From positions 992,001 through 1,056,000 of the forward strand of contig JAIVFH010000001.1 of the NCBI GenBank assembly GCA_025765595.1: DNA of 64,000 nucleotides. Reading direction: 5' to 3'. Positions within the stretch are counted from its first letter, which is position 1. Each line of letters opens with the position of its first letter. This DNA is from Obelidium mucronatum (lineage: Eukaryota > Chytridiomycota > Chytridiomycetes > Chytridiales > Chytriomycetaceae). The notes under the pieces were generated by a model. The model was not told the origin of the DNA. It saw nothing but the letters and a program-made list of their open reading frames with translations, and ran no database searches. Shown here one piece after another: positions 47,290 through 60,218 of the stretch. A program made the translations under genes and the position numbers.

Positions 47290-48296
47290 TCAGTGCTCAG
47301 TTGAAGGGGCAGGAGGACTGCCACCAACTTGTTTCCCCACAGACTTGTTTGCTTGAGTCGTTCTGGAATTGAATGGCATCACTTGCATAAGCTTGTCCAT
47401 TTGCGCTTGCGATACTTGAAGTGGTTTTCTAGCAACCAGCCAGAGAACACCTTCCGTACATGGCGGAGTAGTCAACGATCCAGTATATGAAAAGAATTCA
47501 GCGCTTCCCAAAGCTTTGATAATTGGTTTCATGTCCAATGCACGCAATTTGGTTGTTGAATTCGGTTTTCTTGGCATCTTGTAGACGAATTGGTTGATCC
47601 ATTCATTGGGCCGGCCAATCTCAAAAAAGAGACCAATGACATTGAGTTTTCCGTCTGCAGAGGCATGAACAAAATGCGCTTCAAGTGGGAAATCTGTTTT
47701 TACAAAGTGGGGTATTTTTTTTTTAGTCACAAGACTTTTTCGAAAAAAAAAAAAAAAAAAAAAAAAAAAACTTTTTTTTTACACTTTTCATCAACGTGGT
47801 GCTCGCTTGGGGAGTGAAAGTGAACTTGCTGCACAACGTAATCCAAGTTATTGATTTGAGTTGAGTTGAGGGTAGGACTTGACTGTTTCAATTGAAGCTG
47901 GATTGTGTGTCCGTTATTCAAGATTTCAAACGGTCTGGTCAAGGAAGACCATTGGAGCTTTGGTTTCTCCTTGATGGCGAATTTTTCTCCTTCGAAATTA
48001 ATTGGGGATTGGAATTCACTTGAGGGGGGGTTTTTTTTTGTTAGGTTTAACTTTTTTTTTAGACTTATTTCATCAACGAAGACTACTTACCCAGCTTCAC
48101 AGACGGTATTAAATTGACCCCAATGAGAAACACCGGTTTCCCCTTCGTATGACCAAGACGCACGGCGCTCGAGATGCTTTTGTTCAAGCCCTCGAGCGGC
48201 AATGACATCAGATAGACAGTTTTCGCTGCCAGTACTGGCTGGAAGCGGAGCACCGAGAACCACTGTAGCCAAGAGAAGAATACTTGTCAAGACCAT
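47290..48296 (-). CDS. Secreted alpha-carbonic anhydrase (copy 2, no GPI tail)
   Basis: Close paralogue of the gene at 1358-2497 with the same three-exon plan. Signal peptide MVLTSILLLATVVLGAP, then LSDVIAARGLEQKHLERRAS, SYEGETGVSHWGQF, QSPINFEGEKF, VHFHSPSEHHVDEK, LEAHFVHASADGKLNVIG and SLTTPPCTEGVLWLVA. All three zinc histidines are present. It stops after GKQVGGSPPAPSTEH without a hydrophobic tail, so it should be freely secreted. Intron 2 (47782-47695) contains a 28-base A tract. The frame is intact. Confidence 0.9.
47743..47770. repeat. 28-base A homopolymer inside an intron
   Basis: Pure A run on the plus strand (T on the coding strand) within intron 2 of carbonic anhydrase copy 2, followed by C and a T run. 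Confidence 0.95.
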
Positions 48297-48825
48297 TGTT
48301 TTTTTTTAGGGGAGGTTTGTCCGGGCTTTATATCACTTTGATGATGGTTAAAAAAGTTCGATAACTTGAAACTACTTTTTTTGGAAATTTTCATTTTGAC
48401 ACTCGTCTCACTGATCACTTCTGTAACAAAATTTGTCGAGCTTGAAGTCCAACCCCTGCCCCCCGATTCCAACTGAGATACTTCATCTACCATGATTCGT
48501 GAGCATACAAAAAGTGGTGATATAAATCTTTTGCGCTTACCGCAGTAGACGCACGCTCCCCAAACCTAAATAAATTAGATTTACAAAGAAAAGTCATAAT
48601 GAAGAAAAAAAAAATTCATGGAAAATTTTTTTTGAAACGAAAATTTTTTATAAAAAGGGGAAAAAAAACGGCAACAACCAAAAAAAGTTCGAACTATGCT
48701 TTTTCAGGAGGTAGTATTTTTGAATTTTATCATTTAATTATATTTCTTATAAATGGTTTGAGATTAAAGAGAACGAAGAAAAAAAAATGTTTGGTGCCGT
48801 TTCGGCTCAATACTTTTTTTTATTT

Positions 48826-48957
48826 TTAGTGGCCGCCGGCAGCAACGGTTCCCTCCTTCCCAACAGACTTATTTGCCTGAGTAGTTCTAGAATTGAATGC
48901 CATGACTTGTCTCAATCTTGCCAACTGGCTGTGCGAGATTTGCAGTGGCTTGCGGTC
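48826..48957 (-). pseudogene. C-terminal fragment of a third alpha-carbonic anhydrase
   Basis: Minus strand reads DRKPLQISHSQLARLRQVMA, then FNSRTTQANKSVGKEG and GTVAAGGH, ending in TAA. It aligns with the last 45 residues of copies 1 and 2 (MPFNSRTTQANKS). No upstream domain (TTPPCTEGVLW, zinc histidines) is found next to it in any frame; the neighbouring sequence is A/T-rich. It lies about 530 bp from copy 2 on the same strand, so a partial tandem duplication is likely. Confidence 0.8.
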
Positions 48958-49804
48958 TTGGCTGAATGTTCGACTTCTTGATGGCAAAATTTTACCTTTA
49001 AAAGACAGAAATCAATTTCGGTCTTGAACGACGATACATAATTTGTACATAATGGACTGCCGCCTCTAGGAAAAAGTTCGAAAACCGCGAGATTCCCCAC
49101 TTGAATGTATGACGCCCCCCGCTAAATAAAATTTTGTTCCCGCGCCACTGAAAACACACAACATTGCCTTACACAGTTTCGTGATAATAAATAAATGGGG
49201 TTTCAAGTGTTACCCATGAATCGTTAAATAGATTCGGAGCAGTTGGTTTGGGTGAATTATCGCAATCATTCTCTCAACTCAAGAATGACAAAATCTTTCC
49301 CATCATTGTCACTGACCGAAAGCTGCAGTAGCTTTGAATTCGTGTCCAGCCAAACCCACGTAAATATTCACAATGATAGCCGTGAGTCACGCAGGCTCTC
49401 ATCTTTGTGATGTGGTTTTTTAGCGGGTCTGCCGCTGTAAGTGTAAGGAATAGCAGTTAATCATTTACGTGGCTTGTTTCTGACTTCTTCTTTGAGATAC
49501 TCTATTAACCGCCTGAGCTGGAACATAAGAGTTTGTCAAGAGTATCTGTATTTCGTTGTCCCTTTTGCTTTTAGAAGTGCCATCTTCGCGCGTGTACGCT
49601 TTGTTGATTCTGGTCCAAATTCCGGGGCCCTTATTACTCTCTAATGATCTGACACATACTTGTTCCAGATTGGTTAGTAAATGGGTTTCTATTTATTCCT
49701 TCATTCATTTGACATTCATTATTACTGTCAGTGTCTTCTGACCATTTCCCACCATAAAATAGTCGAAAATGCATTCATTTGACCCCTTTTCAAAAGGAAA
49801 ATAA
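48958..49804. other. Intergenic region without recognised gene
   Basis: Beyond the carbonic anhydrase fragment, this stretch shows only short open frames on either strand. It should contain the promoter of the Reeler-like gene. The adjoining 48600-48800 is A/T homopolymer-rich. Confidence 0.4.
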
Positions 49805-50872
49805 ATGAAATCCATGCTGCACCCACTCTTGGCATTCATTGTTGTGGTGGTTGCATTACAACCAGTATCTGCATTCACGAATGGAACACTAATTCCACCG
49901 TATCTATGTGATCTCAAAGACATGATGAAAGGAGGACCCAAGTCATTGGGCGATATAATCCCATTGCTTAAAGAAGACGACGCTCAAGAAAAGATTGCTG
50001 GTTACCACAAGTTGACGAGTAAAATCAATGGCGGCTATCCAGCCCAAAAACTGTGTACAGCTGAATTCGTGAATGGATTTCAAGCGGAAGGAAACAGGGT
50101 GGTTGTGAAAACCACCACCATGTTGACTGAAGGTGGGAAACAAGTTCCTGACGAACTAGGTAAAAATACACATTGATACATCATTTTTTGAATAACCGAA
50201 ATCAAACGAACGTTTTCTAATTCACACACATTAAAATTAGTTGGGCTGATTGTTTGGATTCAAGATTTTCCTCCAAGTCTCAAGGGGTTCCCCCGGCGTA
50301 TTGGAGAGTTCACGTCAGCTGGGAAAAATATGATGCATTACCCGTACCGATGTGGTCAAACTTTAGTTCATACAGACGCCTTGAATGATGAAGCGGCGAT
50401 AAAATCTCAATCCGATGATATGATTTGGAATGCCCCGGAATGTGGTGTGTTTGGTGAAATGGTTGAAGTACGTGGTGTGTGTGTCACAGAGAAGGGATTT
50501 GGTACATTTTCCAAACAAATACCAACTGGAGGAATCAGGGCTGCTGAGAAGCTTGCAGGCTGTAGTGAAAACAGAAAACTTCTTGGGAAGGGAAAGGAAG
50601 GTGGCAAAGAAGAAGCACATGGTTCAGCAAGCGATGAAGGACCAAAACCCATGGACGGCGAAAGTCACCACATTGAGGAAGCTCAAGAAAATACTCACGG
50701 GAAGATGGGAAGCGCCGAACACTCACTTGCGAACTCAACTACTAGTGACGGAACGGTTAAAGAAACGCAACCTTTACCACTTCCTGGATCGATTGGAATC
50801 AAGGCGTCAAATGGTTTGGTTTCGCAGGCATCTCTCATTGCATTCATCATTGCCAGTATTCTTGCGATTTGA
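49805..50872 (+). CDS. GPI-type cell-surface protein with Reeler-like domain
   Basis: Two exons, intron just after DEL (donor GTAAAA, acceptor ATTAG), joining DELVGLIVWIQDFPPS. Signal peptide MKSMLHPLLAFIVVVVALQP. The core shows EFVNGFQAEGNRVVVKTTT, CGQTLVHTDALNDEAA, DMIWNAPECGVFGEMVEVRG; the late TxxHT...W.AP..G.V.vRG pattern resembles the Reeler (reelin-type) domain. A charged, Ser-rich stalk follows and the C-terminus is hydrophobic (VSQASLIAFIIASILAI) with no basic tail, as in GPI signals. The domain call is tentative; surface location is well supported. Confidence 0.6.
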
Positions 50873-51228
50873 AAGTTTGTAATACAAGATCGGTCGCATT
50901 GCAAGTCACCTAAGTAATAAAGCGCATTCCATATCAACTTTATGAATTCTTCTTGGTTTGTAAGGTGGTATTTCTTGATCGGATAGGATTGAAAAAGAAG
51001 GGTTTTGAGATAAGGTGCGTCGATCACAACTCACGGGGCACTCCTCCCCACATTCTAGCATTGAACTGAAGGAATACTGTAAACTCCGAGCATGTCGCCA
51101 ATTGCTGCTGTGTGCGGGAGAAGAATTGACAGCCAAGCAGTACAAGCCACGAACACGTTTTTGTTTTGATAACACACTGCGAGGGATAAAACGATAAGAA
51201 AATCTGCTTAAAACCAGCACTTGCAAAC
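50873..51228. other. Promoter region of UDP-glucose pyrophosphorylase
   Basis: No gene seen. A GATAAAACG element at about 51185, some 40 bp before the ATG, is TATA-like. Confidence 0.4.
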
Positions 51229-53029
<1,801 letters not shown>

Positions 53030-53251
53030 AATCAGTGTCCCATTCTCCGTTTTCCCCTTCTACACATCTGTATTAAGCATTTTCGACCCCTCTTTTTTGT
53101 TTGACCCTCTGCCCTTGGGCCCCACTCAGCTGAGAAGAGTTTGGTTTCTATTTATAGAAGGGTTTTTAAAAACAGTAAACGATTGATTCGTTGTATATTC
53201 TCTCTCTTTCATTCTATTATTAATTATAGCTCAAAATTTCAAGCAGTAGAA

Positions 53252-56200
53252 TCAAGCTGCCAACCCCACAGTATCACTTTCAGCAAGTTGAATGGCAATC
53301 GCCAATTCATCAATCGCACTTCCATCGTCATCCTCAATTCTCGCCAAAACACCATCCAAATAAATAGAAGGACTCACTGCCGCCATTTTGATGACCACTT
53401 CTCTCGCCATCATTGGGTCAAACGCGTTTCGAACAACTGGGTGTACAAACTCTGAACCCCTCATCATGACAGGACCCACAGAAGCATCTCCCATACGAAG
53501 AGTGCGAATGACTTCTCGATGTCGAGGAGACTCCACAAGTGCCAACTTGAGGGTGACAATCTTTTTAGTCAACTTATGAAGAATTGATTTGGGCAGTTGA
53601 GGAAGAGGGGAAAAGGGTGGGACAACCGCCGGTCCAACGAGAGGGATATAGGGGTGTGCCAAAGAACCGTTTGAAGAATCTGCAGATGAAATTCTTGAAG
53701 TACGTGCAGAGACATAGGAGTCTATGCTGATTGTACTGGCACGACTCGAAATGCTCGAGCCACTGCTTCTGACACCGGAACTTCCGCTGCTGCTACTAAG
53801 AGTTCCCAGTCCCCCATTTCCAGCATTTTTGAGGAACCGGAAAACTTTTTCAAAACAGTTGATGGCTTCTCTGTAGGCTGCTTTAATATTTGGAGTCAGG
53901 ACGTTGGCGCTGGTGCCAGAAGAGCCCTCAAATGGCTTCAAGAGGAGGTTGGCGGTATGCAAGTTTGCAGCGACGCTTCTTGGGTCCATTTGTCCTCGAG
54001 CTGTTTCCCACATTTTACGAGCTTTTTGGGCATGGCTTATGGCACCATCCGAGTCTCCGCGAAGGTCGAGGGCGCTTGCAATGTGGCTATGGACTTGAGC
54101 AATATAGGTGGTGGGGGCATTGAGACTGCGATAAATTTGTAGGGCTTCGTTCAAACGAGCTAATGCTTCGTCAGTGGACTGAAGGTACAGTAACAAAATC
54201 CCAGCCTTCGCAAAAAAAATATTAATAAATAAAATAATTAAAAGATGGAATTGGGACCAAAATTTTCACCTTGGTTAAATATCCAGCCGTTGTGATATGG
54301 CTCTTTCCGAAACTCGCAACAGCAATCTCCAGACTAATGTTATGAAACTCCAATGCCTCTGAATATTTCCCACACCTCACATACACGGAACTCATGCGAT
54401 CATGCAGAGCCATTCCCATGGGATGAGACATTCCCCAGTTCCATTTCACTGCACTCACGCCCAGTCGATAGACGCTCAAGATTGAGGAGAAATCATATTG
54501 TTGGCTTTCTTTGACGGATCCGCAACCGCTCATGTTTGCATTGTATCTGTCGGACCCGGATGGAACGAGAATAGCTCCCATGGCTTCAACGAGTTGAGCG
54601 CGGGCGATGCAGCTGACGGTACTTGTGTTTTTTCCAGTACTTGCACTAATTGCGGCGATTCCGTATCGTTTCGCTTCCTCTGGTCTGTCAGTGGCGTTGT
54701 AATGGGCGGCAACAGTCGTAAGATGCAACGCTGTAGTGTCATTTCTTTGGAGTTTTGATTTTGGACCCATGCTGCGGAAATGGCGAGTGAGTGCGTATGC
54801 AAGCCTCTCATCTTCATTGAACTGGCAAATGTTCTGAGGTTGATTGTTTGTTTGCTGTTGCTGTTGTTGCTGTTGTTGATGATGGTTGTTTTGAGAATGT
54901 GGGTTTGGCACGTGCGGTCCGGTTTTGTGAATCAAGTGCTTTAATCCTGTTGGATGTTTCCGACGTGGGATGAAGGAGAGAAGGCGGTTTCTTGGACATG
55001 GGTTTGGAGCTGAGAAGTTGTAGTCTGATGCTTCTTCATAGACTACTCCACACTTCATTAAGAGAGTATAGAGGGGGTTTTCCTTTTAGTTTTAAAATGT
55101 TTTGTTTGGAGGTTATCTACGAACATGATGTTGCATGGCTGCAAAAATTGCTGGTCTGTGCAAGGAGACGAAATGCTTCTCGTCTAAATCGTATTCGTAC
55201 TTGAGGTAAATCTCAAGCCTCAGCTTTTCATCAAAAAACTTGGCAGACATGACTGGTTAAAAATAACCAAAGATATGCTATGTGCGCTCAAAAGAACATA
55301 TATACCTTTAGGGCTTTTTCGCTATCGCCTAAAATTGAAGAAAACATGGTTGCTGTCCAATTCTTTGTTTCTTCCTCGATTTGAGTTGCACCGACAGAAC
55401 GAAAATGGATCATTAAACCCCTTAACCTCCGGACAAAAATTGATTTGAATGCCCTGGCAACCATTTCAATACACATCATGTCTCTTATATACGGAATGTG
55501 TGATAATTGTGCAATGCGGCCTGTAAACGATGATGTTAGCAGACATAAATATGAGAAAAAATGAACCCACCCAAATATCGGATATTCACACCCCATTTAT
55601 GCAACTCGGGACCAATTTGACAAGAATCAAGTGGTCTGACTTCTAGCTCATCCAAATGCTTCACAAAATCTGGAATCCAGACTTCACGCAAGTATCGCGA
55701 AGCCCGTCCACACTCTGAATCATTTAATTCGCGCTCCTTGCGACCACATCCGGATGCGCTTGTAAAGGCGTCGGAACTGATTGTTGAGGAATACGCTTTT
55801 ACGAATTCCGGACGAAGGCGGTGTGCTTGTTTGGCCGCAATTCACTTTGTCCCTACTGCTGCAAGCTTGAAAAGGCGTTGGAATCATCATTTTGGAGGGA
55901 GAAGATGTTGTTGAAGATGACTGACGCACAGGGCTTCTCGCTGGACTGGTTGTACCGCTTGAGATGGCACCACCACCCGGATAATAATCCATTGGCATAA
56001 CTTCAAAGAGGTTCACTGCATATTTGCGCCCCATTTCGTGATCATCGTGAACCTGAACAGTCCAACTCAAATGTGCGTTGACTCTTCGATCGTCACCAAT
56101 CTGAACACCATGAGTCTTGAGATTCAATTCTTTTCCGACCTGACTCAAACGCCCAAGTGCGGATTCTTCGCATTTTAATGGGTTGCATTTCAGATCATAC

Positions 56201-58047
56201 AGTGCTGTAGTCTGAAAAGGGATAATTTTAAATCGTCAACGTAGAGCCGTTTCAGGACGCCATACCTTTTCATCAATCCCCATATCGGCATAGGCTACCA
56301 CTCGAAATCCTTTATAATCAATCAACACCATTAATGCCGTATTTATGTCCACTCCGGCATCATGTGCTGCGCGATTGAATGCATCAATGCATCTCAGCTC
56401 ACTAGAAGTTCTAGAAATAGCTGCATCCACTTCATCGGGTTTGGCCACTACGCATATCATAGGAAACACGCCAAATAATTAGGAATGCAAAAGAAGTAAA
56501 AAAAAGGAGAGATAAAAAATGAACAAACCATCATAATCACAGGCAAAATGCAAGATCATTCCATCCACAAACATGGCGCCTGGAGCATTAGTAGGGACTT
56601 GTAGATGTATTTTCTTGATCGGGTTTCTTCATCAGCGGTCCTTGAAGGTGGTGCTCGTCAACCATTCGAATAGCGTGTTGAACATGCAACTTCTTCGAAA
56701 GATCCCACGACTTCAAGGAGCTGGATATCTTTTTTTATACATTAAGATTAATATGCATGGGTGAGCCATTGGCATAAAAACTATTGGATGAAAACGAACC
56801 TTTTTGGAGAACACCTTCTGGGTTCGTTGGTCTCAGGCTTAGAATTTTCTGGTAGCGGTCATTCCATTTTTCGGCTGCATTGCTTGAATTAGATGGTAAA
56901 TAATTTGAATTGAAGGCCTGATTCACCATTCACGTGTGTTCCCACTGATGATGTTCTCTCCAGCTGAAGATGCATTGGGGCTAAGTTACATATAAAAAAC
57001 AGTTAGCAAAAAAGATGACTGAGAGAGAATTCTTAAGCTCTATTGTACCCTTTCTTCGACGATTGACATCGTCCCTATGTTTGGAGTGAACAACGCATTC
57101 AAATAAATTCATAGAGGTTTAAGTTACCTGCTTACATGAGGGTACCATGTTTGATCCCATGGCCATCAGTTCTTGCTGGGTTAAAACTGGCTCGGAACAG
57201 AACGACTGTGACAACAAGTGAGTTAAGGGATGGCTTTCATAAAATGAACAGACACGTGTATACCAAAGTTTCAAACGAGGAAGATGAGTAGCTTTTGCCG
57301 TCATCTCCTTCGATCAAGAGAGATCCCACACTCGAAACAACTGAAATCGCGTCATCGTCGATTCCACTGATGCTCTTTGAATCCAAGTCATCGCGCCTAA
57401 AAGCGGACGATGATCTGCTTTTGAGGTTCCCGCGACTGCCGAGAACCGCCTCGCTTTGACTCGATTGGATGTGTCCCTGGACTGGCTTCTGGATTTGGAC
57501 GTGGGACTGGTGGTGGCTCTGGTGAGTTCCCCGCAGTCCCTTTTCAGCGCTGCGCTGGTTTGTGTGGGGGTGGATTGCCGCAAGCCATTCATCGCTGTCG
57601 CGTTTTGTTTGTGCCGCAAAGTAAAACTGGGAAGGAATTGTGAATATTAGAATATTAAAAAGTACAGCAACAAAGTAAACCAAAAGGCACCTTCCGCTGG
57701 CGCGCGTACACAATAAAAGGCACGAAGCCTTTCTTTCCGAATCCGGCTGCGCCCGCTGCCACAGCCACGCCGTCCTTCTTCGCGGGAACAAGTTCCAGTG
57801 CCGCATCCTTCAGTTCAATAAGATACTTTGGCGGCTTCGACTGATCGCATTGATCAAACACTTTTAGCGACGGCTGGTTTTTCAGGTTGACGGTGAGCAC
57901 GAGATACTTGAGCTTCCACTGGGCAAACACGCCAGTGCCAGCCTTCTTCAGCATCCAGCCCTGCTTCAGCGTGATTTCTTTGGTCGCCGCCAGCGCGAGA
58001 GAGCTTGCGACTGCATTAACTTGCGTCTGACTCTGAGTCGAGAGCAT
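53252..58047 (-). CDS. PH - CLU - TPR protein (clustered-mitochondria-like)
   Basis: About 1,300 residues over many exons. N-terminus: PH domain, KQGWMLKKAGTGVFAQWKLK, YLVLTVNLKNQPSLKVFDQC, PKYLIELKDAALELVPAKKD and, after an intron, FYFAAQTKRDSDEWLAAIHP. Ser-rich linker, then a CLU-type region: VLIDYKGFRVVAYADMGIDE, GRKYAVNLFEVMPMDYY, GRIAQLSHIPYIRDMMCIEM. The C-terminal half is TPR-like: AEAKRYGIAAIS-type repeats (RPEEAKRYGIAAISASTGKN), CGKYSEALEFHNISLEIAVA, STDEALARLNEALQIYRS and DSDGAISHAQKARKMWETA; a poly-Gln run lies near 54870. CLU proteins bind nuclear mRNAs of mitochondrial proteins; the PH domain suggests membrane targeting. One junction near 56930 does not splice cleanly. Confidence 0.75.
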
Positions 58048-58155
58048 GCTTTTTTCTGTTTGCTGTGTTTGTGCCCGCAAGCAAAAAAAAACTGACAATT
58101 TCTATTTTTTCTGTTTCCCACTGCGATTAAATAGTTGCTAACATACGCATCATTT

Positions 58156-59523
58156 TTACTTCTTCGTAAAGAACGAAGTTAGCGGTGCCATTCCCTTTGT
58201 GGACACTGCCTTTTTGGTGCTCGGTTTAGAAGGTTTGTTTGGTGCCTGCATTTTTTCATCGTCGAGAAGTGCGTTAGTAAATTACAGACTTGTATACGGC
58301 GGTACCTTCTTCGTGTCTCCTTTTTTATTCCCCGCAATTGGAGCTGGTGGGGCAATTCGTGGATCAGAATACACAGCTTTGCCCCCACCAGTTGGTCCGT
58401 TCAAAGCAGTTTGACCTGCAACAGTATTCAAACTGTTTGTTGTTTTAAGTTTGCTGTTGACGATGCAACGAAACAGAGCCGGAAATATACTCACCCCATA
58501 ACTTCCTTTAAACAATCCTGCCACTTTCCAGGAGCAACTACTTCACAGATGAGCTTGAAGATCATAGACTTTTGATGCTCTGCGAAAAACGCGACATAAT
58601 GTCAAATTCATCGGATTACTCGCTTCCAGATTCACCTTTCTTCTCGTCCTCCGAAAGTCCAGATTCCCACTGCCCATTCACTTTGAGTAAATCATAAGAG
58701 TCATATTTTTCTAGTAGTTTACTAGACTGTACAATCTTAATTTTAGTATGCGATCAAAAACGTGATGGACGCACCTTTTCAAGCAGCCATACTTTCGTTT
58801 TCTCATCATTCAATCGGAAGAACGTCATCCCAGGAATCGTCGAATCAATGTCACAAATTTTCGAAAGTTTCTGTTCGAGACCTTCGATATCAGCGACTTC
58901 GCTCAACTGAGGAAACTTTTCAGAGTGAAGAATGTTTTCAAGTTGTTCAAAGCGCCGCTTTGGTAATGATTCCTTTGGATCGTTGGCCTTCGCTTTCTTG
59001 CTTGGCGGCAGGGCATCTTCATCTTCCCCCATAGAAGAAGATGGGTTGTCCAACAGTGGCAGCAGGAGAAACAAAGGATCAAAGGGAGTCATTACGAGAA
59101 ACGAGCCGTCTTTTGTGTTGCTTTTGCCGTCAGGAAACAGTGAAAAACAGACGCGAAACTTCACCTTGAAGAACATTATCTCCTACGAAGCAAGAGCGTT
59201 TTTCTGGACTTGGTTTAGTAACTCTACGTTGTCCGAACAAGAACATGTAAATGCACCTGTGGCATGCCGAGTCACTTGAAGCAGAGACTGAGGCGACAGT
59301 GCAAAGTAAACAGCTTCGCCTGAAGTACAAGCAGTTAGTGTCTGTTGTTGGTTGGTGTTTGTCTCTCATTCAAACCAGTGCGGGGATGCGGCAGCGGCAC
59401 AAGCGTTGTAAAGCTCTCTTCCCGAGTTGCTTCTGCCGTAGCAACAATGGCCAGCGATGCGCCTGCCTTGACTCTGATGCCGTGTTCTGTGGCTGTTGTT
59501 GTCGTTGTTTGAGGGCCGAGCAT
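58156..59523 (-). CDS. Ribonuclease H2 subunit B with C-terminal PIP box (exon structure partly uncertain)
   Basis: Non-catalytic subunit of the trimeric RNase H2 that removes ribonucleotides from DNA. Exon 1 from the ATG at 59523: MLGPQTTTTTATEHGIRVKA then TLVPLPHPRTGLNERQ (HPRTG is the family anchor). Then CFVGDNVLQG, KDGSFLVMTPFDPLFLLLPL, LEQKLSKICDIDSTIPGMTF and DEKTKVWLLEKV. Near the end NGQWESGLSEDEKK, GGGKAVYSDPRIAPPAPIAG and KGMAPLTSFFTKK, a PCNA-interacting (x-x-L-x-x-F-F) terminus as in RNASEH2B. The join between DNVLQ and SNTKDG does not keep phase, so one exon boundary or base is wrong. Confidence 0.7.
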
Positions 59524-59548
59524 CGGATTTAAAAAGTTGCTCAAATCA

Positions 59549-60172
59549 ATGCAAGCAGTGAAGACAGTCTGGTTTGCTCTTCCCTTCGACGCGCCTCTGC
59601 TGCAACAATGGTGGAAAGTTATCGAAACTTCCTACGAAGAACCACATCGGAGCTACCACTCAAAGACGCATTTGGAACACATTTGGCACCTATTTCAAAC
59701 TGAGGTTAACGATTTTGAAGTCGAAGCCTCGTTGGTTCTGTTTGCTGCATGTTTCCATGATATTATCTACGATCCGAAAGCAAAGGACGACGAAGAGCGT
59801 TCCGCAAAGCTCTTTGAGGAGTTTGCGAAAGAAGCTGGCTTGGCCACAAGTGACGTGGCAGTTGTCTCACAGCTGATTCTAGCAACCATCAAACACGAAC
59901 CCATTCCTTCTGATTCTTTAATTTGCTGCCTGTTTCTGGATTTGGATCTGAGTATTCTTGCGGCAGATTGGAATCAATATGAAAAGTACTCAAAGGGAAT
60001 TCGGTTTGAATATCTGTGCTACGACGACAATAAATTTCGAATGGGACGATCAAAGGTTTTGGAGCGATTCCTTGACAGAGATTGCCTCTATTTTACTCCA
60101 AAGCTTCGTGAAAAGTGGGAGCTTAAGGCACGTCAAAACATATCACGCGAACTCGATTTATTAAAACACTAA
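59549..60172 (+). CDS. HD-domain metal-dependent phosphohydrolase
   Basis: Intronless, about 207 residues. The HD pattern is HRSYHSKTHLEHIWHLF (first His), VLFAACFHDIIYDPKAKDDE (the HD dyad) and CLFLDLDLSILAADWNQY (last Asp), the layout of the small predicted HD hydrolases found in bacteria and fungi. Substrate unknown; the family includes nucleotide phosphohydrolases. The ATG is only 25 bp from that of the divergent RNase H2B gene. Confidence 0.88.
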   Translation: MQAVKTVWFALPFDAPLLQQWWKVIETSYEEPHRSYHSKTHLEHIWHLFQTEVNDFEVEASLVLFAACFHDIIYDPKAKDDEERSAKLFEEFAKEAGLATSDVAVVSQLILATIKHEPIPSDSLICCLFLDLDLSILAADWNQYEKYSKGIRFEYLCYDDNKFRMGRSKVLERFLDRDCLYFTPKLREKWELKARQNISRELDLLKH

Positions 60173-60218
60173 GCATATGTAACGTCAAAAAAAAAAAATA
60201 AACATCGATTTCAAGACT

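Noticed and set aside
48599..48829. Lys-rich plus-strand frame
   Set aside because: It is a translation of A-rich low-complexity DNA with no start context or homology.
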